Positions 5,148-12,224 of a stretch of 12,245 bases of DNA are shown here, one piece after another (the first letter of the stretch is position 1; each line of letters starts with the position of its first letter). This DNA is from Methanomassiliicoccaceae archaeon. GTDB taxonomy: Archaea > Thermoplasmatota > Thermoplasmata > Methanomassiliicoccales > Methanomethylophilaceae. The stretch spans positions 1-12,245 of the forward strand of contig JAIRJQ010000048.1 of the NCBI GenBank assembly GCA_031260545.1, given 5' to 3'. The notes under the pieces are model-generated. The model was not told the origin of the DNA. It saw only the letters and a list, made by a program, of their open reading frames with translations, and made no database searches. A program made the translations under genes and the position numbers.

Positions 5148-5965
5148 TGTCCAGGCACGTGATGGAAGCGCTCGGGATGACCAGGGTGGTCATTGAGGAC
5201 GGGAAAGTGGTGGAGATCGGAGAACCGAAAGTGAAATATTGTCCTTTGTTCAAAAAATATCGCAACATCGATGAATTCAATAACGATACGATACGCGGCA
5301 ACATGGAATATCGTATCTCTCATTTCGGGATGTGCACCGAATCACGCCAGGTAAGAATGAAAGATTTCTTAAGTTTCGGGATCTCCGAACTTTTAAGCAT
5401 GGCTCTCATGAAAAATATGCTTGATGCCGCTGTTATCGCCGCAGACGGTACGGGAACATGCGTTCTTGACGACCCGGAGATCGTTCAGGGATTGGGCGGA
5501 CGGATATCGGGGATAGTTGAAACGGAACCTATTGCATCTGTGATCGAACAGATCGGGCAGGAACGTATACTTGATCCTGTAAGAACAATAATAGACCAGT
5601 TCGCCGGCGTTTCCAAGGCGTTCGCCATGAGATGCGGAAAGGTCGGCGTCACGATAACGAAAGCGTCCGATGCGGAACTCATACGAAATGCGTTCGGCGG
5701 TAACGTCGTGATATTCGCGGTGCACACGACCGGCGTATCAATGAATGATGCGAAGAAGATGTTCGACTTCTGTGATGTGATAACAGCATGCGCATCCGAA
5801 CCGCTGAGGAAGCTCGCCAAGGAGCGCGCCCTTATACAGGCGGGGACGAAAGTGCCTGTGTACGCGGCAACTGAATTCGGAAAAGAGATAATAATGATGA
5901 AATTGAAGGAACTTGGAAAAGAACCCTCTACCGGCGAGGATGAACAGCCGATCCCGCTTAACTGA
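5147..5965 (+). CDS. Methanogenesis marker protein 8 (DUF2099)
   Basis: This 272-residue protein is recognised as methanogenesis marker 8, a family confined to organisms with methyl-coenzyme M reductase and of unproven biochemical role. Recognisable parts are the N-terminal MEALGMTRVVIEDGKVVEIGEP, the KYCPLF motif (Cys32), HFGMCTESR (Cys63), DGTGTCVLDDPEIVQGLG (Cys105), the AFAMRCGKVGVTI strand (Cys163), VHTTG, and FDFCDVITACASEPLRKLAKE (Cys209 and Cys215). The six cysteines suggest metal or redox chemistry, but this is inference. The C-terminus ends in an acidic, proline-containing tail. The start codon shares its A with the cyclophilin stop (TAATG), and no other ATG nearby fits. At the 3' end the gene overlaps the convergent PIN-domain gene by 8 bases. 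Confidence 0.92.
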   Translation: MSRHVMEALGMTRVVIEDGKVVEIGEPKVKYCPLFKKYRNIDEFNNDTIRGNMEYRISHFGMCTESRQVRMKDFLSFGISELLSMALMKNMLDAAVIAADGTGTCVLDDPEIVQGLGGRISGIVETEPIASVIEQIGQERILDPVRTIIDQFAGVSKAFAMRCGKVGVTITKASDAELIRNAFGGNVVIFAVHTTGVSMNDAKKMFDFCDVITACASEPLRKLAKERALIQAGTKVPVYAATEFGKEIIMMKLKELGKEPSTGEDEQPIPLN

Positions 5966-6317
5966 TCGTTTCTACGACGAGATGAGTGTTCGAACGCAGA
6001 TATATCAACGGTATTCTCAGTGACCTTAAACGCCTTTTCAGTTCTTTGTCATTAGTGAGCACATAAGCGTCCAGTCTGATCGCCGCTTCCACTATGGCAT
6101 CGTCGCCTGTTCCTTCCGTTTGCAGTATCTCGTATTTCCGGGCAAGCATTATGGCTGCCTTAGCATATTTATGATCTAAATTTTTCAGTTCGCCGATCAT
6201 CGGCCCGGGGACCACCATTCTGACCTCACCTAATAACGACGATACTGCGAGATCAAGGTTCATACGCATCTCGAACGGCATAAGCAACGCGTTCGTGTCT
6301 AAAATGACTGATTGCAT
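5958..6317 (-). CDS. PIN-domain protein (predicted ribonuclease)
   Basis: This is a 119-residue PIN domain. The fold is a metal-dependent single-strand ribonuclease. Acidic residues are in place: Asp7 in SVILDTNALLMPF, Glu43 in GPMIGELKNL, Asp72/73 in GTGDDAIVEAA and Asp90 in VLTNDKELKRRL. The sequence is closer to the Fcf1-like/VapC9-type archaeal housekeeping PIN proteins often found beside aIF2 gamma than to a toxin, and no antitoxin gene is adjacent. A role in rRNA processing is plausible but not shown. The start is ATG 6317, two bases after the aIF2 gamma stop (TGAACATG, with GTGA serving as ribosome site). The in-frame upstream codon at 6356 would lie inside aIF2 gamma. It is the last gene of the S6e operon. 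Confidence 0.88.
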   Translation of the reverse strand: MQSVILDTNALLMPFEMRMNLDLAVSSLLGEVRMVVPGPMIGELKNLDHKYAKAAIMLARKYEILQTEGTGDDAIVEAAIRLDAYVLTNDKELKRRLRSLRIPLIYLRSNTHLVVETIS

Positions 6318-6319
6318 GT

Positions 6320-7549
6320 TCACTGCTCTATAATGCCGTAACCGATAAGTCTCCACTTACCGGTTATCCTTCTTGATATTGCGACCCTCTGCCCTTTCAT
6401 TATGCATACGGGTATCTTCAGAACGACCTCGGCGGAATCGTTCCTTGCGCTTTTTACAACACCGACCGTTGTCGCCGTTCCGATACTGAGCATCAGCGGT
6501 TCGTTGCTTTTGATCTCATCCACTTTAAGGTCGGATGCGGTTCCGACAACACGCTCTAAAAGCACCGTCTTCATTTTGAAATCATGGACAACATCCGGCA
6601 GGTACGCAGGAGTTCCGATCATTCTTCCGGTGAGACCGTCCGATTTGGTTATCGCCGGATCAAGACCGGTCCCTATCGCTATGAGCCCTCCGGGGTATAC
6701 GATGTCTGTTTTCTTCCCGCCGGCGTGGAGTGAGACGACCTTCGTCGTTATGCGCTCCCATGTCTGCTTGCCGGCCGCCTCTACTTTTCGCCCCGGGACT
6801 ATCTCTATTTCGTCACCGATCTTCAGCGTCCCCTGGATCAGCGATCCTCCGATCACACCGCCTTTGATCTCCTTGGGCGATGCTCCAGGCGAGTTTATAT
6901 CAAAAGAACGGGCAACGTGCATCAGCGGGGATGCTTTTGTATCTCTGATTATCTCAGATATTATGTGTTTCTCGATCGCGTCCACCAGTCTGTCGATGTT
7001 CACATCGTGGTGCGCCGAGACTGGAATTATCGGTGCATTCTCGGCTATCGTTCCTTTAACGAACTCTTTTATCTGCCGGTAGTTCTCCAATGCTTCGTCC
7101 CGGGTCACAATATCGATCTTGTTCTGCACGATTATTATCTTTTCAATGCCCACGATGGACAACGCCATCAGGTGTTCCTTTGTCTGCGGCTGCGGGCATT
7201 TTTCGTTCGCAGCGACAAGCAATAATGCACCGTCCATCAGTGCCGCGCCGGATAACATCGTCGCCATCAGCGTCTCGTGACCAGGTGCGTCAACGAAAGA
7301 CACGGATCGTAAAAATTCTGTTTCGGATTCGCAATTCTTACATTTTTCGGATGTTCCCTTTTCGCCGCAATGCTTGCATTTGAAAAAGGCAACATCAGCA
7401 TACCCGAGTTTTATGGAGATACCGCGTTTGATCTCCTCGGAGTGTTTGTCTGTCCATTCACCGCTCAACGCTTTTGTCAACGTTGTCTTTCCGTGATCGA
7501 CATGCCCAATCATTCCGATATTGACCTCGGGCTGCTTGGGGACCTTCAT
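6320..7549 (-). CDS. eif2g: Translation initiation factor aIF2 subunit gamma
   Basis: This 409-residue GTPase is the core of the aIF2 heterotrimer, which delivers initiator Met-tRNA to the small subunit. The G1 motif GHVDHGKTT is at residues 15-23. The gamma-specific zinc ribbon has Cys58/Cys61 and Cys70/Cys73. DAPGH is at 87-91, NKID at 143-146 and SAH at 178-180. The central PLMHVARSFDINSPGA segment and the C-terminal beta barrels (GGVIGGSLIQGTLKIGDE; ARNDSAEVVLKIPVC; RIGWRLIGYG-type end) follow. Length is normal for archaea and no intein is present. The start overlaps the S6e stop as ATGA, and the stop lies two bases before the PIN gene, so all three genes are probably translated in a coupled way. 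Confidence 0.98.
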   Translation of the reverse strand: MKVPKQPEVNIGMIGHVDHGKTTLTKALSGEWTDKHSEEIKRGISIKLGYADVAFFKCKHCGEKGTSEKCKNCESETEFLRSVSFVDAPGHETLMATMLSGAALMDGALLLVAANEKCPQPQTKEHLMALSIVGIEKIIIVQNKIDIVTRDEALENYRQIKEFVKGTIAENAPIIPVSAHHDVNIDRLVDAIEKHIISEIIRDTKASPLMHVARSFDINSPGASPKEIKGGVIGGSLIQGTLKIGDEIEIVPGRKVEAAGKQTWERITTKVVSLHAGGKKTDIVYPGGLIAIGTGLDPAITKSDGLTGRMIGTPAYLPDVVHDFKMKTVLLERVVGTASDLKVDEIKSNEPLMLSIGTATTVGVVKSARNDSAEVVLKIPVCIMKGQRVAISRRITGKWRLIGYGIIEQ

Positions 7550-7944
7550 TTCTTCTCCACAGCCTTAGGAGGTAAGATCTCTTCGATGGATTTCGGACCG
7601 TATTCGGCAATTGCCATGTTTATTTGGACTATTTCGTTCGAAATTGCGGAACCGCGGATCGCTTTGCGTCTCCTCTCTCCGGGATATACCTCATGGAAAC
7701 CTTTTCCGTCCGACAGAAGGATCTTTCTCTTCTTGTTGCCGGGAAGGTCCTTTCTCATAGGTATGCCGTTACCGTCGCTTCCGCCGGTTATCTTCAGTTT
7801 GTATCCCGGAAGACCGACGAACACTCCGTCCACGATCTCTCCGATATTCTTTCCCACTAGGGAGTTCGCGTGATGCCCGGACACGACCACCTTATGTGAT
7901 TTACCTGTCTTGACGTCACCTACGACCACTTTAAAGTCGACCAT
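7546..7944 (-). CDS. rps6e: 30S ribosomal protein S6e
   Basis: This 132-residue small-subunit ribosomal protein is archaeal/eukaryal specific. Family features are the N-terminal FKVVVGDVKTGKSHKV, the GKNIGEIVDG and LPGYKLKITGGSDGNGIPMR core, and the basic stretch PGNKKRKILLSDGKGFHEVYPGERRRKAIRG. The C-terminal regulatory extension of eukaryotes is absent, as expected. The ATG at 7944 is preceded by AGGTG with a six-base spacer. It is the first gene of the S6e-aIF2 gamma-PIN operon and has a clear promoter at 7980-7992. Its stop overlaps the aIF2 gamma start in ATGA. Confidence 0.97.
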   Translation of the reverse strand: MVDFKVVVGDVKTGKSHKVVVSGHHANSLVGKNIGEIVDGVFVGLPGYKLKITGGSDGNGIPMRKDLPGNKKRKILLSDGKGFHEVYPGERRRKAIRGSAISNEIVQINMAIAEYGPKSIEEILPPKAVEKK

Positions 7945-7979
7945 TCATACACCTGTAATTGCGCCCTATTAAAGAATAA

Positions 7980-7992
7980 CTTATATACTTTT
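7980..7992 (-). promoter_or_regulatory. BRE/TATA promoter of the S6e-aIF2 gamma-PIN operon
   Basis: On the minus strand AAAAG (BRE-like) is followed by TATATAAG (7987-7980), close to the archaeal consensus. Transcription would start near 7959, giving a leader of about 15 bases that still contains the AGGTG ribosome site. Confidence 0.75.
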
Positions 7993-8010
7993 GGTTCGGA
8001 TGAATGTCCC

Positions 8011-8030
8011 TATAAAAATATATTTATTTG
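8011..8030 (-). terminator. AT-rich tract after the isomerase gene (possible terminator)
   Basis: On the minus strand, AATAAATATATTTTTATAG follows the isomerase stop by about 25 bases. Archaeal termination commonly occurs at T-rich tracts without a hairpin, so this may end the ribosomal operon. The stretch 7993-8053 otherwise holds nothing I can identify. Confidence 0.4.
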
Positions 8031-8053
8031 TTAACGCGTGAAAGGCCGTTCCG

Positions 8054-9187
8054 TCACCCTTTCTTTTTCTTCTTTTTCTTGGGTTTGTCCGCTTTAGGTC
8101 TGTCTGCTTTATGTTTATCAGCCTTGGGTTTGTCGGCCTTAGGTTTATCAGCCTTCTTGCGGCTCAAGAGTGCCGCCAGCCTCTGTTTGAACTTCACTAT
8201 CGGCGCGACGCTCATCGGGTCGACATTGTTCATTTCCGCCAGGAACAGTGATACGTAATCACCGAGCATCACAGCTTTCAGACTCCTTTCCAGTACGGTC
8301 GATCCCCATATCGTCACTATCTCCGGATCCAGGCCGGCCGACGTCATGATGTCTATGGACTCGTCCAGCATTGACCTTTCGGTATCCGTGGTCTCATGTT
8401 CGCACAGGAAAACGGGCTTGACCTTTGACCTTTGCACGCATTCCGACCACCCTACGATCTCGTTATGGTTCATTTCCGGGATGACGCCGTTGAATGCGAT
8501 CATCTTCGAATTCTCATTGATCTGGTTCTTCCATCTCACCGCAGCCGCGGATAACAGGCCTGTTGAATATATTGCCGGCACCGTTCCGTGGATATTTCCG
8601 GCGATCTGTTTTGCAAGGCTTCCCTTGTTGCGCATCCATATGCTCCCTCTGAATTTACGCAGAGCGGGCATAAGTTTCATTATTTCCTTCTTTAACCTCG
8701 GACCGCCAGAAGATTCCACGATATTTGCAAGATATCCTATCATGTGCCCGGCGGTGCTCCTCGGCTGCATATTCGTCGGCACTTCCATGATCTTGTTGCC
8801 GTCCCGGAGGCATTTCTCTTTGAGCTCTCCGCCTGATGTTATCACGACCACCTGGCATCCCTTGGCCTGGGCCTGATCGTACATCATTAACGTTTCCTTG
8901 GTATTGCCGGAATAGCTTGACGCCACCACCAACGTATCCTTATCGAACCAGTTGGGTATGTTCGTCGCCCTTATCACCTGCACCGGGACCTCCCATGATG
9001 TTAACGTTGCATCAACGATTATGTCGCCGCTTAACGCAGAGCCGCCCATGCCGCAGATGCACATCCTGTTGAATCCTGAAATGTCCTTGAGTTTTGATTT
9101 CGCCGCTTTCTCGATGAAATCAACGAATCTGTCAACTTCCTGGACCATCTTCTTGTAATTGTCCTGCTGCTCGTCCGCTGCCGGCAA
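8054..9187 (-). CDS. Bifunctional phosphoglucose/phosphomannose isomerase with lysine-rich repeat tail
   Basis: This 377-residue SIS-domain enzyme interconverts glucose-6-phosphate or mannose-6-phosphate with fructose-6-phosphate. It feeds gluconeogenesis, sugar nucleotide and glycan synthesis in the cytosol. Motifs are CGMGGSALSGD (45-55), SSYSGNTKET (90-99), QPRSTAGHMIG (141-151) and IPEMNHNEIVGW (236-247, with the family's Glu and His), typical of the Pyrobaculum/Thermoplasma-type PGI/PMI. The catalytic fold ends near residue 343. Residues 344-377 are an extra tail of five ADKPK-like pentapeptides, then seven lysines and a final Gly. The start is taken as TTG 9187, one base after the aIF5B stop with GGGGGATGTGA just upstream. 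The alternative is ATG 9148 (Met14). It is the last gene of the L7Ae operon. Confidence 0.93.
   Translation of the reverse strand: MPAADEQQDNYKKMVQEVDRFVDFIEKAAKSKLKDISGFNRMCICGMGGSALSGDIIVDATLTSWEVPVQVIRATNIPNWFDKDTLVVASSYSGNTKETLMMYDQAQAKGCQVVVITSGGELKEKCLRDGNKIMEVPTNMQPRSTAGHMIGYLANIVESSGGPRLKKEIMKLMPALRKFRGSIWMRNKGSLAKQIAGNIHGTVPAIYSTGLLSAAAVRWKNQINENSKMIAFNGVIPEMNHNEIVGWSECVQRSKVKPVFLCEHETTDTERSMLDESIDIMTSAGLDPEIVTIWGSTVLERSLKAVMLGDYVSLFLAEMNNVDPMSVAPIVKFKQRLAALLSRKKADKPKADKPKADKHKADRPKADKPKKKKKKKG
8081..8155. repeat. Five tandem 15-bp units encoding ADKPK repeats
   Basis: Units start at 8081, 8096, 8111, 8126 and 8141, for example GGGTTTGTCCGCTTT and AGGTTTATCAGCCTT on the plus strand. 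They encode Ala-Asp-Lys/Arg-Pro/His-Lys pentapeptides on the minus strand. The A/T-rich block 8057-8080 next to them encodes the terminal polylysine. Third-position differences between units suggest the array is not freshly expanded. Confidence 0.9.
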
Positions 9188-9188
9188 G

Positions 9189-10937
9189 TCACATCCCCCA
9201 GAAGGGTTCTTCTTTGCGTTTTATCGTAATAACTTCGTCAAGCGTCATTCTTTCATCATCAGTGATATCCGCCTTTGCCATCTCTTTGACCGCAGACCCC
9301 AGGATGTCGATGTATAACACATCCCCCGTATCCGCCTGTCTCCCTATAGTTATATCGTCAATGGCAACGGCAACTTCCTGCCCCTGCGTCGCTTCTTTGA
9401 TCACTTCTTCGCCTGAGCGTATGCTTTTTATTTTTCCTACCGAGCGCCCGTCGGACGTTATAAGTCTCTGATTTGGACGTATGCGTCCTGCGAGAACACG
9501 AACGCCGACTATTGCCGGCTTGGCCGCACGGAATATACAGTTCGGAAGTATCTTGAATTTCGCGGGGAATGAGAATTCCGATCTTTTTTCGGCGTCCTGT
9601 TTCTTCTTCGTATCATCAAGCCATTGCTGGAACTCCTCGATCAGACGGTAGACCACCTTGTTCGTAAAAACTTTGATGTCCTGTGTTTCCAGTTCCGCGG
9701 CGGCATCCTTTGACAGTTCTGCGTTGAATCCTAATATCACTTTGTTCAGCTGCGTGCCGCACGCTGCCGCATCTACCACGTCGCGTCTTGATATCTCGCC
9801 TATGCCGTATTTCCTTATCGGTATCGATGCTGCTTTAGCTTCGAACGCTAAAGCTTCCAGTGAACCTATCGCGTCCGCTTTGATTATCACGCCGTCATCC
9901 TGCGTCTCGATCTTGACGGATGTCTCTTCCTTCATCTCCGCTAACGCGGGATCATTAGGTCCGCTTATGACTATCAGCGGCGCTCCTGCGATCACGCCTT
10001 CCATGTTCTGGCACGATATCTTTACACCCGCCGCTGCGTTCAATTCTTTCACCGAATCGAATCTGTCCCGGGGGTCGCGTATCTCATCCAGCGGTTTAGG
10101 TTTCAGTATCGCTTTTATCTTCGTTATGATCGGTGCCCCTCTCGTCCCGAGTGCTACGGTATCGCCTCTTCTGAGCACACCTGAATAAAGGATCATGTCA
10201 AGCGTTTGTCCCAAGCCTTTCTCCTCTTTGATCTCCAGTATCGTCCCCTTTCCGGGGCCTTCCTCGTTGGATAACTGTGACTCGAGGAAACGCTGCGCGA
10301 GACCGACGAGCATCAGTAAAAGATCGGCTATACCCTCTCCCTCTTTGGCGCTCACGGGTACGAGGGCTACCGCCTTAGTAAAATCATCTATCCTGTCGTA
10401 TCTGTCCGCGGGTACGCCTTCCGCCGCTAATAATGATATGATGTGATACATACGGTCATTGAAAACATCCATCGTGTGTTCCTGCTGCACCTTTTCAGAA
10501 AGCACGAACGGCCTTCCCTTTTCTGATGACCATCCCTGTATCGTGTCTATCTTGTTCATCGCGATGATGAACGGCGTCTTATACTGTTTCAGTATCTTTA
10601 TTGATTCAATGGTCTGCGGTTTCAGGCCTTCTCTGATATCTACTACCAAGACCGCAAGATCGGCAAGCGATCCGCCTCTTGCCCGTAATGTGATAAAAGA
10701 ATGGTGCCCCGGCGTGTCAATAAAAAGCAGCCCGGGGACGGTGAACTTCTTCCCTCCGATGAGTTTTCCGCACACTTTGTATATGTGATCGATGGGTACT
10801 TCCGTCGCACCGATATGCTGCGTTATCAGTCCCGCTTCCCTTGAGACGACGGATGTTCCTCTTATGGTATCAAGGAGCTTCGTCTTCCCGTGGTCAACAT
10901 GACCCAGCACACTGACAACCGGCTGCCTTGTTGCCAT
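9189..10937 (-). CDS. infB: Translation initiation factor aIF5B (IF2-like GTPase)
   Basis: This 582-residue GTPase promotes ribosomal subunit joining and is the archaeal homologue of eIF5B and bacterial IF2. The G1 motif GHVDHGKTK is at residues 12-20, the switch HIGATE at 41-46, DTPGHHSF at 74-81, NKID at 128-131, and VPVSAKEGEGI later in the G domain. Domain II includes GKGTILEIKEEKGLGQTLDMILYSG, and domain IV includes FKILPNCIFRAAKPAIVGVRVLAGRI and the TQGQEVAVAIDDITIGRQ strand. Length is normal for archaea, there is no intein and no long N-terminal extension. The ATG at 10937 has a strong GGTGGT ribosome site. It lies 20 bases after ndk and one base before the isomerase start. Confidence 0.98.
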   Translation of the reverse strand: MATRQPVVSVLGHVDHGKTKLLDTIRGTSVVSREAGLITQHIGATEVPIDHIYKVCGKLIGGKKFTVPGLLFIDTPGHHSFITLRARGGSLADLAVLVVDIREGLKPQTIESIKILKQYKTPFIIAMNKIDTIQGWSSEKGRPFVLSEKVQQEHTMDVFNDRMYHIISLLAAEGVPADRYDRIDDFTKAVALVPVSAKEGEGIADLLLMLVGLAQRFLESQLSNEEGPGKGTILEIKEEKGLGQTLDMILYSGVLRRGDTVALGTRGAPIITKIKAILKPKPLDEIRDPRDRFDSVKELNAAAGVKISCQNMEGVIAGAPLIVISGPNDPALAEMKEETSVKIETQDDGVIIKADAIGSLEALAFEAKAASIPIRKYGIGEISRRDVVDAAACGTQLNKVILGFNAELSKDAAAELETQDIKVFTNKVVYRLIEEFQQWLDDTKKKQDAEKRSEFSFPAKFKILPNCIFRAAKPAIVGVRVLAGRIRPNQRLITSDGRSVGKIKSIRSGEEVIKEATQGQEVAVAIDDITIGRQADTGDVLYIDILGSAVKEMAKADITDDERMTLDEVITIKRKEEPFWGM

Positions 10938-10957
10938 TTGACCACCTTACGGTGAAT

Positions 10958-11407
10958 TTATTCGTAGATCCATCCTTCTAAGGTCCTATCATACTTGATA
11001 AGTTCCTCTGGTCTGAAGAATATCGCGATCTCGCGTTCTGCCGATTCGACGGAGTCGGAACCGTGTATTGTGTTCCTCCCCATGTGCATACCGTAGTCGC
11101 CGCGTATCGTACCGGGTGCGGACTCTTTGGGGTTTGTTTTGCCCATCATGTTCCTGCACACCGTTACGGCATCCTCGCCTTCCCATACCATCGCGGCCAC
11201 CGGGCCTGATGTTATGTAAGAGATCAGAGGATCGAAGAACTTCTTGCCCTTGTGCTCGCCGTAATGCCTCTCCGCCGTTTCCTTGGGGATGAGCATCAGC
11301 TTCATCGCAACAAGTTTTAAGCCTTTCTTTTCAAAGCGCGAGACGATCTCCCCGATCAGTCCTCTTTGGACCGCATCGGGTTTGACCATAAGGTATGTCC
11401 TCTCCAT
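10958..11407 (-). CDS. ndk: Nucleoside diphosphate kinase
   Basis: This 149-residue enzyme transfers the gamma phosphate of ATP to NDPs through a phosphohistidine and so balances NTP and dNTP pools. The N-terminal MERTYLMVKPDAVQRG, the KETAERHYGEHKGKKFF region, the MMGKTNPKESAPGTIRGDYG loop, and the active-site NTIHGSDSVESAEREI with His115 are all canonical. The frame is open far upstream to 11524, but that part lies inside the L24e gene in another frame. ATG 11407 gives the standard N-terminus and has AAGGA nine bases upstream. ATG 11416 (adding MIP) overlaps the L24e stop as ATGA and is a possible alternative. Its position between L24e and aIF5B is a conserved archaeal order. Confidence 0.97.
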   Translation of the reverse strand: MERTYLMVKPDAVQRGLIGEIVSRFEKKGLKLVAMKLMLIPKETAERHYGEHKGKKFFDPLISYITSGPVAAMVWEGEDAVTVCRNMMGKTNPKESAPGTIRGDYGMHMGRNTIHGSDSVESAEREIAIFFRPEELIKYDRTLEGWIYE

Positions 11408-11412
11408 GGGGA

Positions 11413-11631
11413 TCATTCCTTCTTCTCTGCTGCCTTGAGGCGTGCTTTCTTCTCTGCTGCGAACTTGGCCGTCCATCTCGTTGTTCTTGGAACGCGTCTG
11501 AGTTCTATCATATTCTTGTAACATTTGCTCGTGCAGAAGTTCAGTACGGTACCGTCCTTCTTCACGAACATCTTGCCGGTGCCCGGTTCTATATCGGCAC
11601 CGCAGAACGAACAGTTTCTTTTCTCTACCAC
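11413..11631 (-). CDS. rpl24e: 50S ribosomal protein L24e
   Basis: This 72-residue zinc-ribbon ribosomal protein of the large subunit is archaeal/eukaryal specific. The zinc ligands Cys7-x2-Cys10 and Cys33-x3-Cys37 are present (RNCSFCGADIEPGTGKMFV and NFCTSKCYKN), followed by RRVPRTTRWTAKF and a lysine/alanine-rich helix to the end. The start codon is GTG at 11631. It is convincing because GAGGTGATCCC lies directly upstream, an almost complete anti-SD match formed partly from the last codons of S28e. The final codons overlap an alternative ndk start. It is the third gene of the L7Ae operon. Confidence 0.97.
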   Translation of the reverse strand: MVEKRNCSFCGADIEPGTGKMFVKKDGTVLNFCTSKCYKNMIELRRVPRTTRWTAKFAAEKKARLKAAEKKE

Positions 11632-11635
11632 GGGA

Positions 11636-11848
11636 TCACCTCATTCCGAGTTTTCTTGCTTCTCGGGACGTTTCCCTGAGCATGAGTATGTCGCCCATTC
11701 TTACCGGTCCCATTATGTTCCTTGTGATTATCCTTCCCTTGTCGCGGCCGTCAAGCACACGCACTTTTACCTGCGTGGCCTCTCCGGTCATACCGGTGCG
11801 GCCGATTATTTCAACGACCTCAGAAGGAATGCTGTCTGCGTCTGCCAT
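11636..11848 (-). CDS. rps28e: 30S ribosomal protein S28e
   Basis: This 70-residue OB-fold small-subunit protein is archaeal/eukaryal specific. Typical sequence is visible: PSEVVEIIGRTGMTGEATQVKVRVLDGRDKGRIITRNIMGPVRMGDILML and the conserved C-terminal RETSREARKLGMR. The ATG at 11848 has GAGGCGATCC upstream as ribosome site. The gene begins 10 bases after L7Ae, and its stop codon is part of the L24e ribosome site, so expression of the three ribosomal proteins is closely linked. Confidence 0.98.
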   Translation of the reverse strand: MADADSIPSEVVEIIGRTGMTGEATQVKVRVLDGRDKGRIITRNIMGPVRMGDILMLRETSREARKLGMR

Positions 11849-11858
11849 CAGGATCGCC

Positions 11859-12224
11859 TCACTTCTTTAATTCACGAACAGCTTTCGCGATCTCTTCGTA
11901 GAGCGGCTTTCCCTTTCCGATATCGACTATCGCAATGGATGCGGTCGGTTTCTCGAGACCGATCGCGTTCCCCAGCTCTGACTTGCTCGGCACGTAAACA
12001 TACGGGATGTTCTTCTCATCACAGAGAGCGGGCATATGCGCCAGGATCTCCGGGGGAGCAACATCCGTCGCCATTATTATTATGGCGGCCTCGCCGCGTT
12101 CCGCTGCTTTTGTAACTTCGTTTGTTCCTTTCTTTATCTTTCCGCCGTCCCTGGCGATCTCCGCGAGGGAGTACGCTTTGTCCGACAGCTCTTTCGGTGT
12201 CTCAAATCTAACAAATACTGGCAT
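11859..12224 (-). CDS. rpl7ae: 50S ribosomal protein L7Ae (kink-turn binding)
   Basis: This 121-residue kink-turn RNA-binding protein is, in archaea, a component of the large ribosomal subunit and also of box C/D and H/ACA guide RNPs and RNase P. The family core is clear: GGKIKKGTNEVTKAAERGEAAIIIMATDVAPPEILAHMPALCDEKNIPYVYVPSKSELGNAIGLEKPTASIAIVD. GTNEVTKA contacts RNA, and the VPSKSELG-A-G loop reads the kink-turn. The ATG at 12224 has a near-perfect GGAGGTAAT ribosome site seven bases upstream. It is the first gene of the operon in the window; the promoter must lie beyond the right edge. Some archaeal L7Ae proteins autoregulate by binding a kink-turn in their own leader, and that leader is not included here. 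Confidence 0.98.
   Translation of the reverse strand: MPVFVRFETPKELSDKAYSLAEIARDGGKIKKGTNEVTKAAERGEAAIIIMATDVAPPEILAHMPALCDEKNIPYVYVPSKSELGNAIGLEKPTASIAIVDIGKGKPLYEEIAKAVRELKK

Noticed and set aside
5958..6317. VapC-type toxin of a toxin-antitoxin pair
   Set aside because: There is no antitoxin-like partner; the gene is coupled to aIF2 gamma, the usual place of an archaeal housekeeping PIN protein.
6402..7082. Long plus-strand ORF (226 codons)
   Set aside because: It lies entirely antisense to aIF2 gamma, with no family features and no ribosome site.
8028..8258. Plus-strand ORF with LSALG repeats
   Set aside because: It is the mirror of the 15-bp repeat encoding the ADKPK tail of the isomerase on the other strand.
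9658..10188. Plus-strand ORF rich in Ser/Ala
   Set aside because: It is antisense to the middle of aIF5B, a common shadow of codon bias.
6320..10937. Inteins in the initiation GTPases
   Set aside because: Both proteins have normal length and uninterrupted G motifs.
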